Program-made: the position numbers and the translations under genes
Part shown: positions 42,848-49,394 of the stretch, piece after piece
Layout of the letters: every line of letters starts with the position of its first letter
How positions within the stretch are numbered: the stretch's first letter is position 1
Assembly: GCA_947627065.1 (NCBI GenBank)
Contig: CANQUN010000008.1
Span: 1-49,394, forward strand
Direction: 5' to 3'
Source of the DNA: an uncultured Clostridia bacterium
GTDB lineage: Bacteria > Bacillota > Clostridia > Christensenellales > Borkfalkiaceae
Length of the DNA: 49,394 nt
The notes under the pieces: generated by a model
Databases searched by the model: none
What the model was told of the DNA's origin: nothing
What the model saw: only the letters and a program-made list of their open reading frames with translations

Positions 42848-43717
42848 TCAGTCTTTGAGACCCGTGAGCACCACGCCTTCGATGAGTTGCTTTTGGAAGA
42901 AGGCGAACAGTATGGCGGGAACGACGGACATGATCACGCCGCCGCACATGCGGATGTTTGCCATGTCGGTGGCAACGTTTTCGTCCACCGCGCTTTCAAA
43001 CACGACCTGCGCCAGCGTTTTGGGCGCGTTGCTGCTGCGCATGTAGATGAGCGGGCCGTAGTAATCTCCCCAATAGGAGATGAACACGTTTACCACCACG
43101 TATATGAGCACGGGCTTGCAAAGCGGAAGGATTATGCTCCAATACCTGACAAAGGCGTTGGCGCCGTCTATCTTGGCGGCGTTGTCCATGTCCCGTGGTA
43201 TGCCGAGCATGAACTGCCTGATTAAAAAGATGTAAAGCGCGCCGCCGCCGAACAGGTTGGGAATGATGAAGGGCCAGAAGGTGTTGAGCCATTTGAGTTT
43301 GGCGTAGATGGCAAACAGGGACAACTGCGTGATGGCGCCGGGTAGCATCATGGTGCCGAGCATGACCGCAAAAGACACCTTTTTCCCGATAAAATCGAGT
43401 TTTGCAAACGAAAACGCGATGAAGGACGCCGACAGCGGAATGATCACGCAGTTGACGCCGACTATTATGAATGTGTGCAGAAAGCCCATGCCGTAACCGC
43501 TGTCCGAAAAGAGTTCCGCATAGTTGGAAAACAGCGGGACGGCGGGCAGCAGTTTTATGGTGGGGTCCACCACTTCTTCGTGCGACATGAGACTCTTGGA
43601 TACCATGAACGCGTAAGGGAAGATGAGGATTACCGCCACCAGCGTCATGAGCGCGTAGAGCAGGATTTTTACAGCGAGGGACTGCCGTCTGGCGTCGTGA
43701 TTGTCAAGCGCCTTCAT
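42848..43717 (-). CDS. Sugar ABC transporter permease, MalG type
   Basis: 289 aa, six membrane helices. The cytoplasmic EAA-type loop is MDNAAKIDGANAFVRYWSIILPL (about 190-212). The ATG at 43717 overlaps the upstream permease stop (TGATG), so the two subunits are made in equal amounts. It forms the membrane channel with the MalF-type partner for oligosaccharide uptake (CUT1 class). It needs an MsmX-type ATPase, which is not encoded nearby. Confidence 0.93.
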   Translation of the reverse strand: MKALDNHDARRQSLAVKILLYALMTLVAVILIFPYAFMVSKSLMSHEEVVDPTIKLLPAVPLFSNYAELFSDSGYGMGFLHTFIIVGVNCVIIPLSASFIAFSFAKLDFIGKKVSFAVMLGTMMLPGAITQLSLFAIYAKLKWLNTFWPFIIPNLFGGGALYIFLIRQFMLGIPRDMDNAAKIDGANAFVRYWSIILPLCKPVLIYVVVNVFISYWGDYYGPLIYMRSSNAPKTLAQVVFESAVDENVATDMANIRMCGGVIMSVVPAILFAFFQKQLIEGVVLTGLKD

Positions 43718-44655
43718 CAGTTGTTGTCCTCCGCGTAAAACACCCAGCCCGACGTGCGGAAGAGCACGACGGTTATCGCGGCTATCACCACGAGCATGAC
43801 CCACGCGAGGGCGCTGGCGTAACCTATCTTGCCCCGCACAAACGCTTCGTAATAGATCTTTACGCCGTACATGTACAGGGAGTTTTCGGGGCCTCTGCCC
43901 TGCCGCGTGCCGAAGGTCAGCGTTCCGTTATACTGCAAGGTGCCTATGACGGACATTATCATGTTGTAGAATATCATGGCGCTGCTCATGGGAATGGTTA
44001 TGTGGATAAGTTTGTCCCACGCGTTCGCGCCGTCGAGCACCGCCGCCTCGTAATAGTGCTTGCCTATGTTCTTGAAGGCGGAAAGCCACAGTATCATTCC
44101 CCCGCCTATGCTCCACATGTTCATGAGCACGATGGAGAGAATGGCGCGCAGATCTTCGTTTTTGAAAAAGTCGTAAGGCCCCAGCCCGAAAAAGCCGAGC
44201 AGTTTGTTGAACACGCCGAAGGTGTTGTCAAACATGTCCGCCCACAGCAGCCCGCTTGCAACGGCGGGTATCATGCACGGCAGGTAGTAGATGACGCGGT
44301 AGCACGAAACTCCCTTGAGAGCCGTGTTGACGAGCAGCGCGAGAAAGTAGGACGCGATGAGATTTACCGGAATGCTGAGCGCGGTGTAGACGAGCGTGTT
44401 GACCACGATCTTCTTCATCTCCTTGTCCCCGCTGACGTGTAAACTCTCGCTTCCACCGAAGATACGTATGAAATTGTTAAGCCCCGCCCACGTGCGTTCG
44501 TTAAGTCCGTCGTAACTGAAAAAGGAGTCGTACAGCGATATTATCACGGGCACGAAGGTAAACAAAAGTATGCCGACGGTGAGCGGCAGGTTGAACAGCC
44601 ACCCCGTGCGGCTCTTTCGCACGAGCTTTTTGATTTTAGCCGAAGGGTTCTTCAC
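43717..44655 (-). CDS. Sugar ABC transporter permease, MalF type
   Basis: 312 aa with six helices. It has the N-terminal LVRKSRTGWLFNLPLTVGILLFTFVPV and the EAA loop YYEAAVLDGANAWDKLIHITIPMS (about 210-233). The start is GTG with SD AAGGAG. A 9-bp hairpin separates it from the binding-protein gene. Confidence 0.93.
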   Translation of the reverse strand: MKNPSAKIKKLVRKSRTGWLFNLPLTVGILLFTFVPVIISLYDSFFSYDGLNERTWAGLNNFIRIFGGSESLHVSGDKEMKKIVVNTLVYTALSIPVNLIASYFLALLVNTALKGVSCYRVIYYLPCMIPAVASGLLWADMFDNTFGVFNKLLGFFGLGPYDFFKNEDLRAILSIVLMNMWSIGGGMILWLSAFKNIGKHYYEAAVLDGANAWDKLIHITIPMSSAMIFYNMIMSVIGTLQYNGTLTFGTRQGRGPENSLYMYGVKIYYEAFVRGKIGYASALAWVMLVVIAAITVVLFRTSGWVFYAEDNN

Positions 44656-44668
44656 GTTATCTCCTTAA

Positions 44669-44690
44669 GGGCGGGCGTTTCCGCCCGCCC
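44669..44690 (-). promoter_or_regulatory. Intercistronic hairpin after the binding-protein gene
   Basis: GGGCGGGCG / CGCCCGCCC with loop TTTC and no T-run. Such stems commonly block exonucleases and raise the level of the binding protein over the permeases. Confidence 0.6.
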
Positions 44691-44700
44691 GCAGCCGTCA

Positions 44701-46080
44701 CTAAACGTCGAGCGCGTCGTTCATGTCCTCAAGACATCTGTCAATCGCGTCGTCTATGCTCTTGGATTGGTTGCAAGCCGAGGCGAACATGTCTATTATG
44801 GCCTGTTCAAAGTCGGTCTTTGCGCTGGTGGTTATCCTCGAGAGGAAGTCGGTGGAAGTCTTGTATTCGGAGCCGAACAGGTAAGCCTGCATGTTGACGT
44901 TGGGGTAATTCTTCTTCCAATTGGCGTCGTCGGCGGTGGCAAGGTCCTTTCTTATCGGGGCGAGGTTGAGGCCGTTGTCCGCCATCGCCTGCTGCCCTTC
45001 GCGGGTGAGCATGTAGTTGAGGAAAGCCCAGCACACGTCGGCGTACTTGGTGTTCTTGTTTATGCAGTAGCCCGCTATTCCGCAGCCTATCTTGGGGTTG
45101 TTCCTCGTCTTGATGAGCGGGAAGGGTATGAGGTCAACCTTGTTTTCAAGGGCCTTTCTGTCGGCGTAGTGCGAAACCGAGGAACTCTGGAAGAGCATGG
45201 CGCTGGTGCCCGTTTCGAAGGACGAACCCGAAGCCACCTGCGAGTCCACTATGTACCTCTGTTCGACCATGTACCTGACGAGTTCGAGGCATTCTTTGAC
45301 CTTTGCCTTGTCAAAACTTATGTTGCCGTTTGCGTCCACCACATCAACGCCGTAGGAGAGCAGCATGGGGTAGTTGACGGACAGCCAGCCCACGAGGTTG
45401 GCGTCCAGAACGTAAGCGCTGCCCTGTCCGTGTTCGTCAAAGTACTTTCTTATTCTGGCGCAGACGTCGAGCAGTTGGTTCCAGTCCCAGCCGTTCTGCT
45501 GGTAACCCGCTATCTCCTCTTGGGTTATGCCCGCTTTGGAGAATATGTCGGTGTTTATAAAGGTAACGACGCTGTCCGCGCTTCTCGGCACGCAGAACAG
45601 CATGTCGTTGAAGCGTCCCATGTCAAAGTATTCCGAATAGAAATCTTCTTTAAGGTTGAACACGCCCGCCGCCTCGCTGGCTTCTACGTACGGGTTGAGG
45701 TTGTAAACGAGGTTGTTGGCCGTGAGGAAGTAGAAATCGGGCGAGTTGGACCAGATGATGTCGTCGAGCATGTCGCTGCGGGACAGGTTCCTTATCGTCG
45801 ACTCGTAACTCGTTATGGTAACGTAGTTGATCTCGATGTTGACGCGCGGGTAGAGCAGGGCAAAATCGTCGATGAGCGCCCGTATCATCGTCTCCTCGTT
45901 GCTGTTGCCGCCGGGAATGAGAATGGAGATGTCGGCCTCCACATTCCTGTCGAGGTTGATGTTGACGTGGCCGGGCGTAACGTCGGCCGAACCGTTGTTG
46001 CTTGTGCCGCCGCCTCCGCCGCAAGCGGTGAGCGAGAGCGCCATTATCAGCGCGAACGCCATACAGATTAACTTTTTCAT
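44701..46080 (-). CDS. Sugar-binding lipoprotein of the ABC transporter
   Basis: 459 aa from ATG at 46080 (SD AGGAGG). The lipobox LTACGG is followed by a family 1 extracellular solute-binding fold: ADISILIPGGNSNEE, INYVTITSYES, VPRSADSVVTFINTDIFSKAGI, GIAGYCINKNTKYADVCWAFLNYMLT. It captures oligosaccharides at the surface and delivers them to the two permeases. The frame is open upstream of the ATG through a repeat copy, which is not part of the gene. Confidence 0.93.
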   Translation of the reverse strand: MKKLICMAFALIMALSLTACGGGGGTSNNGSADVTPGHVNINLDRNVEADISILIPGGNSNEETMIRALIDDFALLYPRVNIEINYVTITSYESTIRNLSRSDMLDDIIWSNSPDFYFLTANNLVYNLNPYVEASEAAGVFNLKEDFYSEYFDMGRFNDMLFCVPRSADSVVTFINTDIFSKAGITQEEIAGYQQNGWDWNQLLDVCARIRKYFDEHGQGSAYVLDANLVGWLSVNYPMLLSYGVDVVDANGNISFDKAKVKECLELVRYMVEQRYIVDSQVASGSSFETGTSAMLFQSSSVSHYADRKALENKVDLIPFPLIKTRNNPKIGCGIAGYCINKNTKYADVCWAFLNYMLTREGQQAMADNGLNLAPIRKDLATADDANWKKNYPNVNMQAYLFGSEYKTSTDFLSRITTSAKTDFEQAIIDMFASACNQSKSIDDAIDRCLEDMNDALDV

Positions 46081-46111
46081 TATTTCCTCCTGAAATTTAT
46101 TTTTTGTTTTA

Positions 46112-46370
46112 TTTTTGTGAGATTTAGGGGGTTTTTGGGCTTTGCGGGCGTTTCCACCCTCATTTGAGCCTTGTCCTCTTTTTAGGGTTTTTTGGGGTTG
46201 CGGGCGTTTTTGCCCGCCGTTCTTTGCCGCCGCCCTTATGGTTTTTGGCTTTTGCGGGCGTTTCTTTGTCGTCCTTTGGGCGTTGCCCGCCTCGGGCGCG
46301 TCCGTTGGCCCTCTCCTTTGGAGCGGCAAAAGGGCGGGATTTTGTGCGTTTTAGGGGACTTTCGGGTTTT
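46112..46370. repeat. Composite palindromic repeat, copy 4 (diverged)
   Basis: It starts with a 27-bp element (46112-46138) and ends with another (46340-46364). Between them are TTTGCGGGCGTTT repeats and a decayed GTTGCCCGCCTCGGGCGC / CCCTCTCCTTTGGAG palindrome. The order matches copy 3. It occupies almost the whole gap between the SGNH lipoprotein and the binding-protein gene. Confidence 0.65.
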
Positions 46371-46462
46371 ACCGTCCGTCCGCCCTCTCGGGCTAAAACC
46401 TCGGGTTACGGCTCTCGGGCTTACCCGCCGCCCTTGCTCTTTATTGCAATCGGGCTTTTACT

Positions 46463-47698
46463 TTATTTGACAAGCGACGCCACTATGGACATGGCGTACA
46501 GTCTGGACGTAAAGTCGTTGAGGTGGTTGATTCCGTTGCCCGTAACGTCCATGTAATCCTTTACTTCAAGCATGGCCGCGCTCATGGAGTACATGTCGAG
46601 GCAGTATGTGTTGGAAAGGGCCCCGCAGGACTTGTCCACCCTTGCCCAATACTTTTCAAGCTGAATGGAATCGTACACGGCGGGGTTGGGCGTAAAGGCC
46701 TTGATTATAACAAATTCGCAGTCGGGCAGCGCTTCCTGCACGCCGAGGATCAGGGCGTTTATGTTGTCTATGTACACGCTGGGACCCGAACCCTGACCGA
46801 GGTCGTTTATGCCGAAATGGATGTACACGACGTCGGGTGCCGAGGCTATGATTCCCTTGACCTGCGCTTCGGCGGCGCCCCAGTCGGAGGTCATTCCGCC
46901 CTTTGCGCGGTTGTCGAGTTCGATGTTCGCCGAGGGATACGCCCTGCCGAGTTCGGCCACCGCAAGTTGCATGAAGTTGGGCATGTACGGCGGGCGGTTG
47001 AAGTGCGAGGATGACGAGCAGCCTTCGGCAACGCTGTCGCCCGTTATCACTATCTTCACGTTTTCGCCGTCGGCGAGTTTCTGTTTTAATTTGGGCGTGC
47101 CAGACGTTGAATATTCGGGATACAGCCCCCTGTCAAGGTCCTTTACGTCGTAAACGTAACTCACCGCAACCTGATGGCCGTAGATGAGCGTGCCTTCGGT
47201 GTAAATGGCGCTGCCCATCATGGTAAAGTCGCGTTCGGTATTGGACATTTCGGAGGGAGACGCCACCTTGCGGTAAGGCTCGGGCACGTTGTTGCCGCGC
47301 AGGTTTTCACGCGTGAGGTAGGGCATTGCGGAGCCTTCCGTCCGCGTTATAAGGTTGCCTTTAACCGTGTAATCGGTGCCTTGGGCAAATTCGGTGTCGT
47401 ACTTGTAGTCGCGCACCGAAAGTATCCTCACGGGCTTGTACTGCAGCGCGGCACGGGCCACGCCGTCCCCTTCGTCAACGAGCATGACCGTCTCGTTGTA
47501 GATTACGTTGCCCTGCCAATAGGGCGTAACCGTTTCGGCGTCGCCAAAGGCGTAAACGGCCGCGTCGGGGTCTTTCCAGTTGGGAAACTTGCTAAGGTCG
47601 GTCTTGCCGCCGGCCGAACCGCCTCCGTCGCAGGCGGCAAAGGCGAGAATGGCGGCCGAGGCAAGCGTGCCCGCAAACAGTCTCTTCATCGAAATCAA
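46463..47698 (-). CDS. SGNH-hydrolase lipoprotein
   Basis: 411 aa. TTG at 47698 is chosen as start because SD GGAGG lies 8 nt away; the ATG three codons later would be 17 nt away. Signal with lipobox AFAACDGGG. After a beta-rich region (about 30-190), the SGNH domain has VITGDSVAEG, DNRAKGGMTSDWG, YIHFGINDLGQG and NGINHLND with the catalytic His. It is likely a surface esterase removing acetyl or feruloyl groups from the glycan. It is first gene of the locus, divergent from the AraC regulator. Confidence 0.88.
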   Translation of the reverse strand: MISMKRLFAGTLASAAILAFAACDGGGSAGGKTDLSKFPNWKDPDAAVYAFGDAETVTPYWQGNVIYNETVMLVDEGDGVARAALQYKPVRILSVRDYKYDTEFAQGTDYTVKGNLITRTEGSAMPYLTRENLRGNNVPEPYRKVASPSEMSNTERDFTMMGSAIYTEGTLIYGHQVAVSYVYDVKDLDRGLYPEYSTSGTPKLKQKLADGENVKIVITGDSVAEGCSSSSHFNRPPYMPNFMQLAVAELGRAYPSANIELDNRAKGGMTSDWGAAEAQVKGIIASAPDVVYIHFGINDLGQGSGPSVYIDNINALILGVQEALPDCEFVIIKAFTPNPAVYDSIQLEKYWARVDKSCGALSNTYCLDMYSMSAAMLEVKDYMDVTGNGINHLNDFTSRLYAMSIVASLVK

Positions 47699-47762
47699 AG
47701 AATTTTCCTCCTTTTTTCAACACGCGCCGCATAGCGTAGTCCGCGGCAGGTGTTCTATTTTA

Positions 47763-47791
47763 AGAATAACAACCTTTTAGACTGATTTCAA
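47763..47791 (-). promoter_or_regulatory. Promoter of the glycan-use locus
   Basis: Minus strand TTGAAA, 17-nt spacer, TATTCT, about 65 nt before the SGNH lipoprotein start. The -35 is followed upstream by A/T-rich DNA suited to AraC binding. Confidence 0.65.
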
Positions 47792-47841
47792 TATATTATT
47801 TACTGAAAAAACTATACTTTTCACATATTTGCCCCGAAATG

Positions 47842-47870
47842 GTTGACAAACGCGGCGTGCGGGTATATGA
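47842..47870 (+). promoter_or_regulatory. Promoter of the AraC regulator
   Basis: TTGACA, 17-nt spacer, TATGAT. Transcription should start about 47877. Confidence 0.75.
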
Positions 47871-47900
47871 TTGAATTGCAATATTCGGGAGGGCCTTGCC

Positions 47901-48746
47901 GTGGGACAGGAGAAAAAAGACGCAAACTACACCAACCGAACCGCGCCGCCAAGCCGCGATATGGATTCCTTTCTCTCCAACAACGCTTACAGGTTTGTGG
48001 AGGCGGGTTATGCCGAAGTGGACACCACGTGGCACAAGTTCGTCGCTTACTTCCCCTACTACCGTATGTACTTCATATCCGGGGGCGAAGCGCTGCTGCG
48101 GCTCAAGGACCGCGACCTCGTGCTCAAGGAGGGCAACATGTACCTCGTTCCGCCCTTTCAGGTGGTAACCAGTGAATGTCCCGACATTCTCAAGCACTTC
48201 TACCTGCACTTTTCGCCAAACGGCAAGGTGCACAACTATCTCGAACTTTACAAGCCCGTTTACGAAGTTCCCGCCGACGGGGTATGCCCCGCCCTCTTTC
48301 GCGAACTTTTAGACGTGTTTGCCAAAACCGACCTCTCATCGTTTATGAAGAGGAACGGGATCTTCCAGTACCTGCTTTCCAAATTTTACAGCGACGCCGA
48401 ACGCGTGGACAACGAGATGATGCGCTTTGTGCCCGTGCTCAAGTATATCGACGACAACATCTCCCGCCACCTCACCGCTGCCGAACTCGCTTCGGTTACC
48501 AACCTCAGCGAGGTGTACTTCAGCAACCTCTTTGCCAAAACCTTCGGCATTTCGCCCATAAAGTACATAAACAACAAAAAACTCAACTCGGCCGCCCTGA
48601 TGCTTGCCGAAAACAAGATGAGCGTCAAAGAAATTGCCTACCACCTCGGGTTTGAAAACGAGGTTTACTTCTTCCGCCTGTTCAAAAAGACCTTTGGCCT
48701 CACGCCCAAAGAATACCGCAAACGCTCGGGCGAATCGATGAAATAA
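47901..48746 (+). CDS. AraC-family regulator of the glycan locus
   Basis: 281 aa from GTG at 47901, chosen because GGGAGGG lies 7 nt upstream; a TTG 30 nt earlier would start inside the promoter's transcription-start zone. N-terminal cupin-like sugar sensor (ALLRLKDRDLVLKEGNMYLVPP). C-terminal double helix-turn-helix (HLTAAELASVTNLSEVYFSNLFAKTFGISPIKYI and SVKEIAYHLGFENEVYFFRLFKKTFGLTPKEYR). It probably activates the divergent operon when the glycan is present. Confidence 0.93.
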   Translation: MGQEKKDANYTNRTAPPSRDMDSFLSNNAYRFVEAGYAEVDTTWHKFVAYFPYYRMYFISGGEALLRLKDRDLVLKEGNMYLVPPFQVVTSECPDILKHFYLHFSPNGKVHNYLELYKPVYEVPADGVCPALFRELLDVFAKTDLSSFMKRNGIFQYLLSKFYSDAERVDNEMMRFVPVLKYIDDNISRHLTAAELASVTNLSEVYFSNLFAKTFGISPIKYINNKKLNSAALMLAENKMSVKEIAYHLGFENEVYFFRLFKKTFGLTPKEYRKRSGESMK

Positions 48747-48880
48747 CCGCCGTGCCCGCAACAAACCTGTGGGGGTGTTGTTGTGTGTGGAATCGACAGA
48801 GTTGTTGTTTGCTTTGTGTGCGGAATCGACGCCCGCTCACGGGGATTTGCTGTATACTCATGCCGACAAATAACGCAAAA

Positions 48881-48920
48881 GGGCTACTGCAAGAACCATC
48901 TTGCAGTAGCCCTTTTTCTT
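48881..48920. terminator. Strong terminator after the AraC gene
   Basis: A perfect 14-bp stem GGGCTACTGCAAGA / TCTTGCAGTAGCCC, loop ACCA, then TTTTTCTT. Confidence 0.88.
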
Positions 48921-48952
48921 TGTGTGCCATTTATGGCAAAAAGTCGTTTTAT

Positions 48953-49318
48953 CTATCGGCTCGGCCGATGTTTCTTGGCAAAAATGCGTCGGAGCGAGCG
49001 CTATTACGCTCGCAAATAAAAAAGGGCTCCCGCGAAGAAATCTTTGATTTATTCGCGGGAAACAACCCCAAAAAACCGACGCAGAAAATTGTGTAACAAT
49101 TTAATGCGTCAAAAAACAGGGTTCCCAAAAAATATTACAGAGGAATATTTTTTGGGATAAGGAGCGGCAGGCATTAAGGCAAAGAGGTTGCGCGTAGCAA
49201 CCTCTTGCGAAATTCGCCTTGCCGCGACGCGGAGCCGCAGCGTTTAGAGCGAGCGGCGACGTTTGAATATGCAATATGAAACCGTCGCCGCAAGCGATGT
49301 TACGCTTGCGGCGACGGT
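48953..49318. repeat. Cluster of perfect inverted repeats
   Basis: Hairpins: ATCGGC/GCCGAT (48953-48967); GCGAGCG/CGCTCGC, loop CTATTA (48994-49013); TCCCGCGAA/TTCGCGGGA (49028-49060); a 14-bp stem TCCCAAAAAATATT (49123-49157); AAGAGGTTGC/GCAACCTCTT (49182-49206); and a 16-bp stem ACCGTCGCCGCAAGCG, loop ATGTTA (49281-49318). The stems differ in sequence but all are perfect. Confidence 0.75.
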
Positions 49319-49394
49319 GTGGTGGAGTTGCTCCATCCAAATCCGAACTCAATTCTTCTTCCAATTCTTTTAAGGTCAGCTCTCGTGTGCCGTC
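49101..49394 (-). CDS. C-terminal fragment of an unknown gene
   Basis: The minus frame is open from the right edge: RELTLKELEEELSSDLDG looks like a genuine acidic helical C-terminus. After about codon 22 the frame enters the hairpin cluster (RRRKRN onward) and ends at 49101. The real protein may have ended earlier and been extended by repeat insertion. The family cannot be named from this piece. Confidence 0.4.
   Translation of the reverse strand, partial: DGTRELTLKELEEELSSDLDGATPPHRRRKRNIACGDGFILHIQTSPLALNAAAPRRGKANFARGCYAQPLCLNACRSLSQKIFLCNIFWEPCFLTH

Noticed and set aside
44701..46329. Longer binding-protein gene starting at 46329
   Set aside because: The extension is repeat DNA. The ATG at 46080 has a perfect SD and begins a lipoprotein signal.
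48953..49318. Integron attC sites
   Set aside because: The hairpins are perfect and lack the conserved R and L boxes. No integrase gene is seen.
1..49394. tRNA, rRNA, tmRNA or known riboswitch genes
   Set aside because: I scanned for GTTCGA-type T-loops, conserved rRNA stretches and common riboswitch cores and found none convincing. A covariance-model search would be decisive.

Overview
The window is about 57 % GC bacterial chromosome, very probably from an anaerobic, potentially spore-forming Clostridia-type Bacillota. The evidence is a spo0A gene, Gram-positive Shine-Dalgarno sites (GGAGG types), many TTGACA-N17-TATAAT-like promoters, an IscU-like scaffold gene next to a GGGtGRT gene, a shared-ATPase style sugar ABC operon, and short DtxR-type and HU proteins. 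No rRNA, tRNA, CRISPR array, prophage or recognisable insertion sequence was found.

Layout. 1-657: a terminator and two copies of a composite palindromic repeat. 658-3456 (-): a fused ATPase/permease ABC exporter. 3980-4867 (+): DegV. 5129-7274 (-): a DtxR-type metalloregulator overlapping a DUF4091 glycosidase-like gene. 7427-9179 (-): a TPR protein and a DUF4037 nucleotidyltransferase-like protein. 9222-12599 (-): a DUF2188 membrane/basic protein, a GT8 glycosyltransferase and cardiolipin synthase, an envelope operon. 12710-14818 (-): a PHP protein and a NagD-type phosphatase. 15416-15691 (+): HU. 16155-16609 (+): a frameshifted unknown gene. 17093-17842 (-): Spo0A. 18195-18962 (-): a DeoR regulator with a probable leaderless mRNA. 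19624-22592 (+): serS with a long leader, then a Na/phosphate symporter with a PhoU tail. 22890-25386: aspartate ammonia-lyase and a divergent LysR regulator sharing one symmetric promoter-operator. 25605-28753 (-): tyrS, an adenine-N6 methylase and an SGNH hydrolase. 29100-30806 (+): the IscU-like/GGGtGRT pair. 31224-33010 (-): a ferredoxin-type aldo/keto reductase and an ECF transporter S component.

33589-47698 (-) with 47901-48746 (+) is a glycan-use locus. It has a divergent AraC regulator, an SGNH lipoprotein, a solute-binding lipoprotein with two sugar permeases, two tandem paralogous GH71/GH99-like lipoproteins, a large Ig-like-domain surface protein and an alpha-L-rhamnosidase. The genes suggest outside trimming and deacylation of a rhamnose-containing glycan, ABC uptake of oligosaccharides, and rhamnose removal. 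No transporter ATPase is encoded here, so a shared MsmX-type ATPase elsewhere is inferred.

The most unusual signal is a dispersed short element of about 27 bp, with ends CGTTTTTGTG and GGGSACTTTTG around a variable core. It occurs more than 20 times in 49 kb, in both orientations, mostly between genes but also in frame inside several genes. It also forms part of the larger composite repeats.
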